DNA of 64,000 bases from Tetmemena sp. SeJ-2015 (taxonomy: Eukaryota; Ciliophora; Spirotrichea; Sporadotrichida; Oxytrichidae), in the NCBI GenBank assembly GCA_027382625.1, contig JAJKFJ010021500.1, forward strand, positions 1 through 64,000, in the 5' to 3' direction. Shown piece by piece: positions 23,910-36,569 of this stretch. Both the position numbers and the translations under genes were made by a program. How positions within the stretch are numbered: position 1 is the stretch's first letter; each line of letters begins with the position of its first letter. The notes under the pieces are model-generated. The model was not told where the DNA came from, did no database searches, and worked only from the letters and a program-made list of their open reading frames with translations.

Positions 23910-25559
23910 TCAATTGTAGTTGTTGGAAGTAAACTGTTACACTTGTACATTATGGTACTCCTGCTAGTTTTCATGGTCATTCATATTAATTTCGATCATC
24001 TGCTGCTGGCCTGGAGAATTTCCATTTGCCTTGTTAACGAAGGACCAGCCTGGGATGTTATTGGGACTCTCACCATCATGTGTGAAATCTGCGGGCACGT
24101 CCTCAAAGATGCTTGGATTTATCTCCTACCACATTATCTGTCTCACTTATTTAAAAATGCTTAACTTAAGGTTTGGGGACATCATATTCCTTGGCAAGAA
24201 CTTTATCCCAATCTATCACATCGAAGAATGGATGTTTCTTGATTTCCTCAGCGTCAGTAGGCCCTGCGCCTAGTCTCTTGTTTGGATTTCTGTTCAGCAA
24301 CTATAAAGGATGAAAATTCAATAAAGTAAACTTACTGAAATAAGTAAAGACTTAGCTTCGTTGGAAATAGAGGCTGGAAGTTTGAGCACTCCCTTCTGAA
24401 TGTTGTAGAAGAGCTGTTCCTTGTTGTTGCAGAAATAGGGAGGTTGACCTACGAGCATCTCATACAGCAACACACCCAGTAGATACCAGTCCACTGATTT
24501 CCCATGACCAGACCTCTTCAGCATCTCTGGAGCTAGATAGGCAACAGAGCCACAGAATGATCTGGCAGAGATATTATCTAGTACTCCCTCTTTGGACAAA
24601 CCAAAGTCCGTGAGTAGAGCATGGCCGTCGGCACTGATCACCACATTATCAGGTTTCAAGTCTCTGAAGATGATATCCCTCTTGTGCAGATATTGAATTG
24701 CTAGTAAGATTTCCGCAATATAGATTCTAGCTCTATCCTCAGTGAACTTTTTATCTCTTAGAAGCACTCTAGCAAGATCTCCACCTGAACAGTAGTCAAG
24801 GATAAGGAACAGCTTTTCACTGGTCTGGAAAGCGTAATTCAAGTTGACAATGAATGGATGCTGAGTATAAGAGAGTACATTTCTCTCTGTCTTGGCATAT
24901 CTGACTAAGTTCTACCCCATAATCTTCTACTTTGAAAGTACTTTCATAGCAAACTGCTGTCCTGTGTTTTTCTTCTGCACTAGATACACTTCTCCAAAAC
25001 TACCTTTACCTAAGAGCTAAATAGGCTGGAAACACAAGGCATTAATCTTCTCCTCTTCTTCTACTGGTGGCTCTTGATTAACTGATTCATTATCCAGATA
25101 GTATTCTTAGCCACTAGTTTAAGAGCTCCCTGTATTCTAGGTGTTATTACTTTGTGAGAATGCTGCTGCTCCAGTAGTTGACTGATTCATAGGCTCTCTT
25201 GGAAGCTAGCCTCTCCTTACACTTAGGGAGTTCATCATTTGACTGATCTGACCTCCAGCCAAGTTTTAACTTTGCGCCTGAGTGGGTTATTCACATCCAC
25301 TACCTCCTTCTGAGTTGGACTGAGTACCTCCCTAGATTTTGATCTTGACAACTCCTTGATGGTTCATTTCAACTGCATGTCTTGCGTTTTCGAAATTGGA
25401 GGCTATCTGCTTTGCGTCTATGGCTTTGTTACTTTCTTATTAGTTTTTGTTGGGAGTCCTCTCTTAGTTAGACGTTTGAATTTTATTCCTTATCTGATTC
25501 ATGATGTTGTCGAAGTTCTAATTATTGCTTATCTGGTTTTGAAGTGCTTGGGTGTTCAT
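23910..25559 (-). CDS. AGC-family serine/threonine protein kinase
   Basis: Complete gene from ATG 25559 to TGA 23910-23912. A Gln/Asn-rich N-terminal 180 residues precede the kinase domain: glycine loop [13 protein letters not shown]-type lysine in QQFAMKV, catalytic loop [18 protein letters not shown], activation loop [16 protein letters not shown] and [25 protein letters not shown] block and the C-tail with [12 protein letters not shown] are typical of AGC kinases; IPGWSF may be the hydrophobic-motif region. Two GT-AG introns of 35 nt (24301-24335) and 40 nt (24126-24165) are needed; no IES is evident. Possible relatives are PKB/SGK/S6K-type kinases, but the subfamily is not assigned. Confidence 0.9.
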
Positions 25560-26525
25560 GGCCTAACTAGGACTGCCAATAGTCAAGGAATAAACCTTAT
25601 AAATATCATAACGGAATGAATCTAAATTTATTTGAAGTTAAGATATAAAGTTAGAGATTATATTCTGTTAATTATTTTATTTTTTATTAAATGCGTGTTG
25701 ACATAGTCTTGGAATATCTATAAATAGAACTTTAAGGATCTTCTTTTGAAAATAAAACTCTCAATCAAACAACTATTTATCATATTTGTGGAAATAACTT
25801 AAACTGAGAAAAGTATATTATCCTAGGTGAATTGTTTTAGAATATAATTTAAATCATGGTTAAGATAACAAAATAAAATTAAAATAATCATGATATGAGC
25901 TTTTATGAATTCACAAAAATGTTAAATATGTTAGAAAGGCAAATAACAAATGTGAGTTTTTTTATTTCAATTCTTAAATTTAAATTCGATGAGAGTGTAT
26001 TAGATAGAAAAATAAAAAAGCAAATATTTTATTTACCCTAACTCTATCAAAAAATATAAATAGACAGAAGCCTCAGCAAAGGCGAGAACCTTTCACACCA
26101 ATTTAATTTATGACTTATATTGAATAAGTTAATAGTCTATTACTCATCTTCATCACTAAAATATTAGCAATTTCTTATAAAGAACCATTTAAAACTTATC
26201 ATCAAGTCGCAAAGGAAGAGTCAGTGAATAAGTGTTTGAGATAATTTAAACCAAAATTATTTTTATTTGTTTTATTTTTTACTAATTCGACACTTTAAAT
26301 TAAAAAAAAATATGATAGATAAAAATAATTTCGCATCCTATTTCTGATATACTCTCTATTTTTATTGTAAAATGTATTTAATGCAAATATCATTTTATTG
26401 CACCCACGTTTATGGTGGTTTAATGGCCTTGTTTTAAATTATAGATAAACTTATATAACAAAGCAATATATTTTGTAAGTTTTCAAATAAGTTTATTATC
26501 AATTTTAATATCAATAATTAAAAGA
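25560..26525. other. AT-rich intergenic, probably germline-limited DNA
   Basis: About 960 bp of very AT-rich sequence between two divergently transcribed genes. No coding frame, tRNA-like fold or transposase motif is seen. It is the longest clearly empty stretch in the middle of the window. Confidence 0.5.
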
Positions 26526-29500
26526 ATGATGGACTTTTTCTATGGGAAGAGAAGCGATCCCAACTCCCAGTCAAATTCAAATGCCGCAAATACATAAGCT
26601 CAAAGTCCCCACGCCAATTCGCAGAATGGCAGCGCTAAGCCCACTAGCAGGAACTCTCCCATAAGCTCTGCTAGCTCTAGTCAGGTCTCCCGACTGCAGA
26701 CGCAACACCCTTCTACTTCCCAGAATACCAATATTACTGTCGGAAGTCCCTATGTATCTAATAAATTTTAATATACCTCAAACTTGTTTGAGTAAATGAG
26801 TAGATTATATTTTTGTGTCTACAAAATATTCCATGCTGATGAAATAAGTTCAATTATAAGTATAAATAATTGATCTTTCAAACGAAGAAGATTTAATGCA
26901 GCAAATTATAAAGCTTAATTAACATTAAATGTCTTTCTTATATTATGGTGTTGTGATAATTAGCTTTGATGTTTAGGGTGGCGGAATGAGTTCGAAGATA
27001 GGTTTTTAAACACAAGTGTCCTCAGCTAAGTCTCGCAAAGACGATGCATCCTCCAACTCCATCTTCACTATTTCCAAGGACTAGAAATACGGTCAAGTAG
27101 GTTCCCAGACTGCTTCTGCCTCAAAATACAAATCAGAATCAACCCTAAACTAAATTAATTAAGTCGTTTTATCATCTCTCTTAAGAATAACTTTAGCAAA
27201 GTGCGATATCAGGGGCGTACTCTAACATCCTAAGTTCGATAGGACTTCGTAATAATTCCCCCAAAACAGCCTCTAACATGGCAGACAGCACTAAGAAAGT
27301 CCCCAAGCAAGGTTCAGATAGGTTGTTTGCGGGGTCTGGCTAGACTAACTCAGAAATAAATTCTTAAAAGTCTTCTAACTCCAATCAATATAATGTATTT
27401 TATGAATGTTTTTTGTAATCAGCTTTAGTCCAGTCAGGGGCAGCAGAGTTCTCATCAGATAAATAATTCACAAATAAACAATTTAACTAGCTCTAATGCT
27501 GGCGTCAACTCAAACCTAGGAATCACGCCTGCTCTCTTCCAAAACTCTAAGCATATCACCTCTGGAGCCACTTAAAACATTGGCTTTGGAATACTTCCAA
27601 AAACTCTTTTAAAATCATGAAATGAAATAGTTAAAAATTTTCAGTGTCTTGAGATTTAAAAATAATGATGAACTAGTTTTCAGTAATCTTTCGCTTTAAA
27701 ATTGCAATTATTTTGATAAAAAAGTAAATTCTCAGAGAGACATATACAAATTCCTCTTCAAAATGCTGATTTAATTGATAGGAGGCTCCTCCAGGAATTA
27801 ATTTAGCCATCATGCTCGAAGTTTACCTCAGATTATATATTTTAGACTACATAGTAGTTGAGTTCATAGCAGTATGAAAAAATATCTTCGCAGATTCAGT
27901 CCCACGCAAAGTACAATCCTCAACAGTCCGCAGGTAAGCCACCAATTACAACTAATTTCCAGTATCAATAAAAATTCATAACCCACAATAGGTGTAAAGG
28001 CTAAGCAAGAACCTCAATAGAAGGGAATCAAAGACTAAAAGAAAGGCCTTCTCGAGGGAAAGCAAATCAAGAAGAGATCTAATTCGCCTCAGTCTAATAC
28101 CAGTTCTCTCATCGATACTACTTCCTTCAATGACAGTAAGATATTCTTATCTATGCATTTTTAATTATATTATTGCAATGCTTCAATATAATACCTTCAT
28201 TAACTATAAATAATTGATTTGTTTATAATTAGCCCCAACTACTATTTAAAATGTACCTGCCTCTTTAAATAAGGTGAATGTGATCCAGCCGCCAAACTCT
28301 TCAAGATCGCCGGAGTCTTCGTCAAGGAAGGTTCTTAACATAAACAAAGACAAGGACACCGAGTATGAGGATATGAAGATTGGGGGCACTATCGAAAGTT
28401 CAGAAGAAGAAGATGAAGATGACAATGATAACCCATTTGATATCAGCCAAAAAGAGATACTAATTAAACTTTGATCTTATTATAATGATGATCCTTATCA
28501 AGGCTAATTAACTCAATCAACTACAGCAGCAAATTCAGCAAAAGTAAAACAAGATGGACATCTCCAACTCTTAGAGTCAGCCAACTGCACTTGCTTCACC
28601 TTCAAACATGAGATACTCGCTCCCATCTCAGTTCACTGCTCAGCAGCAGGCACTTGAAAATTAGTAGAAAGAAATTAGCAGACTCACTTCAGGAGGGTAG
28701 CCAAGTGCTCAGGCTTACCATTACTACAAGAAGAAGTTCAATGAGTACTTCTTGAAGGCAGCAGAGACAGGAAACACAGACTCTGTTTAAGAGGCGCTTA
28801 ACAAATCCAAGTATGGGTAGTTCACAGCAGATATCAACTCTCATAACAAGGAAGACTGGACTCCTCTCCATTTCGCAGTGAGTGAAGGCCACTATAACGT
28901 GGTTTAATTAGTGCTGAAGGCGGAGGCTGACGTAAATGCGCTAACTGCTTCTAAGAGAACCCCTCTGCACATAGCTTGTATCTTAATTTATCAGAGGTAG
29001 AATAGAGTACGTCAACATCCTACTTTCCAGAGGTGCTAATGTAAACATCCAAGACATAGATGGAAATACACCTCTTCATCACGCAAGTGAGTAGGGCCAC
29101 AAAGACATAGTCGTCTAGATTTTAAACAAAAATCCAGATCTAAGCTTGAAAAACAGCTAAGGAAAGACACCCATAGACGTTTCAAGTACCAATCGCATCA
29201 TAGCTGTAAGTCGTGTCTTTATTATCTCTGATTGAGAGTTTTAATAATCGAAAAGCAATCTTAAATTAAGGAGGTGATGAAATAACAATTTGATAAATAT
29301 GAAACTTAGAGACATCTTGGAAAACAGGAAGCCTTCAAGAGCAAACAAACTCACTAACTCTGGGATTCTAACTCAGTTTCAAAACAATCACTAAGCCAGG
29401 CTATCGATAGGAAACTAGAATATCCACCACAATAACTTCAAATTCTACACGAGTACTCTTTCCCCAGATCGATAAAATTCAAACAGTTGCTAACAGAGCT

Positions 29501-30440
29501 CTTCACTCTACTCACAGAAGTAGTTAAGAGAAGTTTAAAGCAATTTGAAGCAAAGCATTTACTCATCTGCCCTGCATCCTAAATAAAAACATGAATCCAT
29601 GAATGTAGCAGACTCAGCTAACTATCTCAGTAGGTTGACCTCTATGAATCACTAGAATCACTCTGAATAGTAGTATATTTAAAGTCAACTGGAGAACTAG
29701 GATTCTAATTCGAAGTCGGATAAATAATTTCAGATACTTAGAAAGAGTGAGATCCAAGATTCTGCTCTTGCATTTAAGAAATCACCTACTTTTAACTTGC
29801 ATCAAGTGTGCTTAATTTATTTACATAAGTTTCAACCACTAGATAACTTATCAGCTCATATTCCTGATTCGCATTTTTAAATTAATTGTCACGATATTTT
29901 TATATAACAATAAGCTGTGTGAGTTGATAGGGATAAGTATTTCCTGAACTCACTACCTAAAACTTAGATTAATTTAATAAATGAATTTAAAAAAATGACA
30001 ATTTATACTTTAACAATGACTATTATAATATTGATTAAATATTTCTAATTTAAGATTGAAAACAAAAACATCCTCTCTACGAAATCCGTTAAACGTTGAA
30101 TAGCGTAACAACTGAAAGCAAGCAAGACTTTAATCAGAAACTGGCAAGTAAGGTAGCTTTTTAAATGAAGACAAACCACAAAAAAGTACTAACTTTCAGA
30201 GCTATTCCCTACTGTCCAAACTCTAAAACCTAAAGTCAAAGGCACTCAAGATCATCTTGAATGAAAACTCTAAGAGCGAGGAGAGTGAAGAAAATGTGGA
30301 TAACAAGTAAGTTGGAAAAGATTATTAAGGAGATTGATGCACATACCTCAGTGTTCTTGACTAATGCCAACTACATGAGTCAGATTAGCACTGACTGCAC
30401 TTTAAAAGAGTGTTTAAAGCTTAGGTGTCAAAGTTAATGA
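26526..30440 (+). CDS. Ankyrin-repeat protein with long S/N/Q-rich flanks
   Basis: ATG 26526 starts [15 protein letters not shown]. The first 1.9 kb encodes S/N/Q-rich low-complexity sequence in several blocks separated by AT-rich inserts (for example 26765-26970), which are introns or IESs. At about 28800-29210 are at least three ankyrin repeats: [37 protein letters not shown] (after IES removal) and [17 protein letters not shown], with GA-V-N links. Downstream is another S/N/Q-rich region (29320-29870). A last helical block ([26 protein letters not shown]) ends at TGA 30438-30440 and probably belongs here. A one-base slip occurs near 30309. The binding partner is unknown. Confidence 0.65.
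28979..28988. other. Very short IES candidate, 10 bp, pointer TATC
   Basis: TATC occurs at 28979-28982 and 28989-28992. Removing 10 bp gives LHIACI joined to [16 protein letters not shown], the canonical ankyrin repeat spacing. Left in place, the frame is wrong for the next 230 bp of conserved repeats. Confidence 0.7.
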
Positions 30441-30679
30441 ATCCTATAGAGACACTCAGTCAACTGATGAATCAGAGCTTCAAACTGACTCTGTTAATAA
30501 TTTAATTTAATACCAAAATATTTTGCCATTATTGAAATCATTAAGTTTGAAATGATTATCATTTTAAGTTAATAGGATAAAGTAGAACTTGGAAAGTCTG
30601 AAGCATTTTCTAAATTTTGACATCAAAGATAAACTCTTTCATTCTTCTATTCTATTTTGACTTATTTAAATCGTAAGTA

Positions 30680-31156
30680 ATAGTTTATGAGGCAGCTTCA
30701 AGCTGTTTCTCTTGATACTTAAAAATAATTTAAAATGCAGACAAGAAGAACAGGAGGCTGCAAAGTTAGCCAAAGCAAAAAGCCCTTCCTGAGTATATAC
30801 CATTATCAAATAATTTTTTTAATTTTGAGTGTGAAGAAACCAGATTACGTGGATATGGCTCCTAAACTGCAAGAATTCGTGTCTGAAAACACCAACTTCT
30901 TTGTTCATTTATTTATTTATTTCAATTATTTGTAAATAGGAAAAACAAAACACTGAGCTTGAACAGAAACCAAAAGCGGAAAGAGCAACAGCTGAGTTCA
31001 TACACGTAAATAAAAGATGCAAAGATATTTTCAACAAACTAGTCGGTGCTCGAGAATCTTAAGCTCTATAATTTACAAAACATCAAACATCAAAATGCTT
31101 TTGTTGTACCAACTAATAGAGAGTAAATTATTCTGCTTTATTTTAAATTTATTTGA
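30680..31156 (+). CDS. Short helical protein, several introns (unidentified)
   Basis: Exons encode EEQEAAKLAKAKSPS, then VKKPDYVDMAPKLQEFVSEN, then EKQNTELEQKPKAERATAEF and SVLENLKLYNLQNIKHQNAF, ending at TGA 31154-31156. The last two gaps have clear GT-AG introns (about 30903-30939 with TAG acceptor; about 31008-31042). The first gap (about 30795-30833) lacks a clean donor. Start codon and 5' end are unresolved; it could also be the tail of the upstream ankyrin gene, although TGA codons separate them. No domain is recognised. Confidence 0.45.
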
Positions 31157-31803
31157 CTATTTTAAATTTTCAATAATTTAAAAATAAAAATTTTATCTTA
31201 TTGATTAATTTCATTCAAGAAAATGGCTATATTTAATTAATTCTTAAATCTTGCTTATAAAATTAAAAGATTTGAGTTATATTCCTACCTCTGAGCAAAA
31301 GCACCGATATTTTTATTTGAATTTTAATTCAAACTTTCTAATTCACAAGACAGAAAAGATCAACATATAAAGGTAGAATAAATTAACCAGCAATCCTGCA
31401 AGCTAAAAGAGTTAAAGCTAAAGCTTTTAAACTAACAAAGAAGGTCTTAAAATGCAGTCAAAATCATACAAAATACCTCACTATGAATAAAAACATCAAA
31501 TTATTTATAAACCACTCCTCTTATATTTGTAATTTCCTTATAATAAAGAGTTATAAGAATTTGTAAAATTAAATAATTTCTGAAATGAAAAAATTTGAAG
31601 GGGGAAGACTAAGTTCGCAAGGGAGGTTGCTCAAACCAAATTTAAAAGTAATCCTTCTTCACCATATTTAGCTTAAATAGATCTATATTCTTAGTTCTAT
31701 CATTTTACAATTGATATAAACAAATAATTCATTCATTTGCTAAAATTAAGTAATGAATTATCATATAGTTTAAACTGAATATGGATAGTTATATTATAAA
31801 TTG
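31157..31803. other. AT-rich intergenic DNA
   Basis: About 650 bp of AT-rich sequence with no coding-like frame. It includes short A/T homopolymers and no recognisable repeat element. Confidence 0.4.
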
Positions 31804-32870
31804 ATGGGTGGGATCTTTGGAAATGACAAATGCACTTTAACTTCGGGGGATCCATCTAAGGTAATACCCTTTTCTGATATATTCCTATTAGGCTTTTCCA
31901 TCTTTGGTAAAGTGCTACAGAAACAACGTCAATTCCATAATTTATGCTCCATTTTATTGCAAATATACTTATTAAGTCAATTCTCATTTGAAAATTTTAA
32001 GCTCTTTATTGTTGCAATATTTTTTCTTCGCACCAAAATACGAATTAAACTTCATTATTTTATAATCATTTTTGGTAAGTGGAACTGAAAAGAGTATTTA
32101 TATCTAAAATTATTGATAAGAATCAATGTTTACTGTGTATTTAACTTATTTAATGTAGTTGTGTGAATGCTTGCTGCATTTCCGCGCATGATGACGCTAT
32201 AAACGATTTCTATAAGGATCTCCTGCCCGACGCTTGCCAAAGAAGTTACAGTGAGATGGAGCTTTACTTTTGCTATGGCTGCCACTACACAGAGCCCACT
32301 GCCACCTACAGGACAGCAAATACCAAGAGAATCACACTTTGTCAAGATTATGCAGAAAGACTTTGGGGAGGAGACCTCACTAAGCCCTCAACGATTTACA
32401 ATTTAACTCATTTACTCTCACTTTAAGAATTTATTATAATTAATTGCTGTTCTTTCTTATTAATTCATATTTATAATAAGTTATTGAGAGTTTATTAAAT
32501 ATATCGATGTATGATGACTGTGGTATCACAAAGTATTCACCAAAATAATTAAGAATAATTCTCCTATTTTTCAAATAATTGCATTATCATTAGAGGCATA
32601 ATGTTTTACTTAAATGCTTTCTTAGCATATTTAATTAAATTAGCATAATTTGAATAATTATAATATTGGGAGGCAGACCAGCCAATAGTAATTCCAAGTT
32701 TAGAGTGGAACAACGCGTATGAATTCTTCGCAGTGGCAAAGCCCCCATTTTTTTAAGACTACACAGTGGTGATAACTTCAAGTTCGACTGTTGACTGTTT
32801 CGATAGTGCACAAAGTTTAATTATAAGTCTTATAGCAGTGTCCATCCTACTTTTTGCTTTATTAGTTTGA
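31804..32870 (+). CDS. Folate-receptor-like cysteine-rich membrane protein
   Basis: The middle exon (about 32150-32400) has a dense cysteine pattern: NACCISAHDDAI, LLPDACQ, YFCYGCHY, then RITLCQDYAERLWGGDLTKP. The CQxYAxxLWGGDL block and cysteine spacing resemble the folate-receptor/riboflavin-binding fold. A final part (32672-32870) encodes IPSLEWNNAYEFFAVAKPP and ends in a hydrophobic helix (LIISLIAVSILLFALLV) and TGA, so a C-terminal membrane or GPI-type anchor is likely. An N-terminal piece may start at ATG 31804 (MGGIFGNDKCTLTSGDPSKV). The parts are separated by AT-rich inserts of about 265 bp each; the second can be joined at a 2-bp repeat (TA). Ligand binding is not shown. Confidence 0.6.
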
Positions 32871-33101
32871 ACTACTTCTCAATTTAAATTTACTAATTCA
32901 CTGCTCTATTATGCTAAAATCAAACATCGCTATTTAAGATGCTTAAAATTTTAATTTCATCATAAATTATGCAAATTTTGTAAATCAAAAGTGTAAGTAA
33001 TTAAAGTAATCTGGCTTTATCTAAATTCTTTAGAAGTTGAGCAATTATCAAATAAATAAAAAACTAATTTAATAAGCCGAATTTATGCTCACAAATATAT
33101 T

Positions 33102-35470
33102 TCATAGATTCATTCTAAAGGAGAAAAGCTCTTGAGCCATTCTGTTATACTCGTCTAAGTCCTCTTAATAAACAGGCAACTTCATGTCAAACTTTCTTCT
33201 TATCTCCATTTCTAAGTGAAAATAAAATCAAAAGAAGGAGCTCTGCTTGTAGAACTGAGTCAAATCTTCTGGCTGGATCAAATATTTTCCATTCAATTAT
33301 GAATGATTCTAAAAATTTATTTATAGATCATCTCTTTTGAAAGAGTTAAACAACAAATTATAGTTTGGGTAGTAGTCTCTGGTGACTGCAGTTGCCTTTA
33401 TTGGTTGCCTACCGAGGGTGAACCTAGTAGGCGCATTACGAATCTCCCGCTGATAGGCGAATGAAGCACTTAAGCTGCTGTCTACTGGATTATAGGTATT
33501 TTTGACAGGCATCCAGTCTTGTCCTGGGTTATTTTCACTCTAGTCTTGTCTAACTTCTCTGTAATTAGAGCCCAACCCAAATCGTGGAGGAGGCTTGTAG
33601 TTTGGATTGCTGCTTATTGAAATGAACGCATAATTAATTTCTCATTATAATATAAGAAAACACTCCAGGTGTGAAGTTAGAGGGTTAAGGCGCCTATCCC
33701 ATTGGTTTAAATTCATGCTGCTTTATTTCCTTTTACTAAGAAAAAAGAGAATTGAAATATGGTTCACTAAGGTGGCTAAGTGCTGGAAACATAGGATAAC
33801 ATGTCAATTGAGTGTCCGTTTTTGGAAGCGTGCTGAGTAAATAAATACTCCACATCATTTGAACTCTCATTCTTCAAGCTTGGCTAGATGTGATCTTACT
33901 GCTTCAAGTCTTTAAAAGGATCCGCATTAAGTTGCTAAGAGGAGTCAAAGTCTAACTCAAAGTCATTCAATATAGTAGGGATCGATTCTTGAACCTTGCT
34001 ATTGATCTTTTGTATATTTTCTCCAACTTACTTGAATCCTTTCTCTAAGGAATTTTCAAGTTCCTCATTTGTGAGCCGCCTCTCAGTAACAAAAGCGTCT
34101 CTTCTTTTTTCATTGACATTTATGTTATGATTAGCGTTGACTTACTTGTAAGTTTTGTCAGGCACTTATAATGGGAAGAAAAAATATTACACTTATTTAC
34201 ACTCTTAGCATGGGTGTGCTATCATAGGATGGATAATCAGACTAATCTACTTTGCCATTTAAAAAAAGATAGTAAAAAATATTAATCTGCATTATCAGGA
34301 GTTTTGTTAGCATTTGAATCAAACTAGATGTTCATAGTGGCGATGCTCTCATCCTCAGAGAATTCTGGTTAAAAAGGCTTGTTTAAATTGTCCTCTGACT
34401 GTGAGTTGGAATTCTGATAATAATTTTTAAATTGCCTTTACTCTGAGTTCTATTTCAAAAGGTTAGTAGATTATAAGTGAAGGCCTGTCTAGTTTTCCCT
34501 CACTTCGTTCAGATTTTAAGAAATAGTTTAGTGAGTAATAGGATAAGTTAGTGGCGGCTATTAACAAAACTAGCAAATAAATGCAATAATTATCCTTGAT
34601 TCTGTAATGACTGGTTTTCCACTATTTGACTATTATCATTTTGCAGCCTTCTTTAATTTAGTCTTTAGAAAAGGCTATTCTCTTCAAAATTCTATGAGGG
34701 TTGTTGATTCCTTTGATTGGGATATATAGGCTTCTAAATTCTACTGCTCTCTTCCTTATAATCAAACTGTTTCTAAACATCATAGTCAGATTCCTCTGAG
34801 GGAATTTCTGAAATTTACTGAAGAAGCCTCTCCTATGCCTGCCTCTCTAATTAATCTCTCATTTCTTTACAAGAATAACATGATCAACTTTATTTCCTGG
34901 TCTTAAATGGAATTCTGCATGGCTCGCTTCAAAGCCTCCTCTTCGTCGATCTGCATTTGCAATTGGGAGTAATCTCTCTTGCCGTTCTTCTCATTAGAAT
35001 ACTAAGGTTGCTTGCTGTTTGAATCTTAAAGGTACTGAGTGAGTTTGCCTTACTTCTTGTTACTGAGTAAACTCTGAGGAATAGGTCTACTGCCCCCTCC
35101 ATTGCTTCTTAGCATGGGAATGTTGCTCTGTGGCTTTGCTCCACTATCATGTCCCACAAGCTTTTGCTACCTCTGAGGCTCCTAGGGCTTCTAGATAGAA
35201 TTTGAAAGACCCTTCTAGTTTTAAAGTAGAGATCATTAAGAATAGGCTCTTAGCTTCCAAAGTCTATATTCTCGCCCTCATTCTTGTTGTTGGGCTGTCT
35301 GTTCAGGAAAATGCTTGTCTTTCTATTTGAAGAGTTTTGAAGCTCCTATGAAAATAACTTAAGAGGGTAGTATAATTAGAACGATTGAGTGGGATTGGCT
35401 ATTTTTGAGAACTCTGAGTTAAGCTGTTTATAATATCCTAAGATGTATTTAAAATAGGGATAAAAATATT
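33102..35470 (-). CDS. Low-complexity Q/N/S-rich protein (unidentified)
   Basis: Coding composition is clear on the minus strand: RSNGGGSRPIPQSLL and QMQIDEEEALKRAMQNS (34900-35140), a basic block near 34680-34800, and a C-terminal part with NTYNPVDSSLSASFAYQREI, TRFTLGRQPIKATAV and EIRRKFDMKLPVYQEDLDEY, ending at TGA 33102-33104. An in-frame TGA near 33228 interrupts the last 45 codons. DEEEALKRAM resembles a ubiquitin-interacting motif core, but this is weak. The upstream end probably continues into the frame at 35480-36080. Introns and IESs were not mapped. Confidence 0.5.
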
Positions 35471-35479
35471 AAATAAAGT

Positions 35480-36200
35480 TGTGGGTGCCAGCTTTTATTG
35501 AGCTCCAATCAACTGCTGGTGGCGAGAATGCCTCATCTGGTAAATGGGCGAGGCGCCGTTAGGACAAAAAATCATAATACGAGGTGTGATAGCAATGTAA
35601 GGCTGCTTTTTCTCTTCTTGCAAGCTGAGTTTAAGTGCTTTTTGGATTTAGCTGCATCCTTCCATCAATTTGAGTTTTCGAGTGTCTCTCTCGATCATAT
35701 TGTTTTGAGGCTGAGGAAATCTAGGACTTTAATTCCTCAGAGACTCTTTAACATTTCTGATACCGAATGGAGACTCCGGCACAAAGTCTAGATTCCACAG
35801 ATTAAAAAGAAATATGACTACTTTGAAAGTCCTTCTTGGCATTTCCTGAATCTGAGGGAACGCTGCTGACATTAACTGGTTCTTCTTCCAAAAATAATAT
35901 TTAATGAGTTCGCTTTCTTGCTCATCTACTTTGGTTTGTTTAATCTTTCTGGCTTTCTTGATTTTGAAAAGTCTGATGGAGTGGATTCTAAAGTCTTCAA
36001 CAAATGTCTTGACATGATCGTTGTCTACGTATGCTAACGCATTCTTAAATGTTATATAAATGTGAGGATACATGCGTCGCTCTTGGGACTGGATTTGGGG
36101 GAATTGTAGACAATGTCAAATGAGTCAGAGTCAGGCTCAAACTCCTCCCTTGTGGGATTAAGACCCAGATCTTAAGTATTCACACAGACTGTGTCGCGAT
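35480..36200 (-). CDS. Basic/helical N-terminal region, probably of the same gene
   Basis: An open frame encodes MYPHIYITFKNALAYVDNDH, a basic stretch KIKKARKIKQTKVDEQESE, then YYFWKKNQLMSAAFPQIQEM, and continues through several TAA/TAG glutamines to LQEEKKQPYIAI (about 35600). Upstream at 36080-36190 a further acidic segment (DLGLNPTREEFEPDSDSFD) is coding-like. The frame reads toward the low-complexity gene downstream and the two may be one protein. No domain recognised. Confidence 0.45.
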
Positions 36201-36569
36201 TAAAACATAATAGATTTTGGATGAGAAGAGATACTCTTACTGCATATGTGCTTTGTTTTCAGTTGAATTCTCCTAATCACACAAGCATCGTAGGTTAGCC
36301 TTATCACAAAACTATGCAGTGGCTCAGAGTTACTTAAAAAATAATTTATGATCGTAAATATGTAAAAAACACGCACGATACACATCGGGTTTTATAAACA
36401 CAAGTCTTAAAAATTAAAATAAAGGAAAACTTAAATGATCACTAACTCTTTCTTCTTTCTCTAGAATAATAACGTTTATAATTAATTCTATCTTTTGCCA
36501 ATTGTAATTTTATACACTTATTCACCCATAATTTTTTATTTTATATAGAATTTTGTATAATAAAAAGCA

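Noticed and set aside
30300..30315. 4-bp IES (AAG repeat) in the ankyrin gene
   Set aside because: A single-base error in the A run explains the frame equally well; a 4-bp excision would be unprecedented.
35498..35791. Plus-strand open frame
   Set aside because: Complement of the minus-strand coding frame that uses TAA/TAG glutamines.
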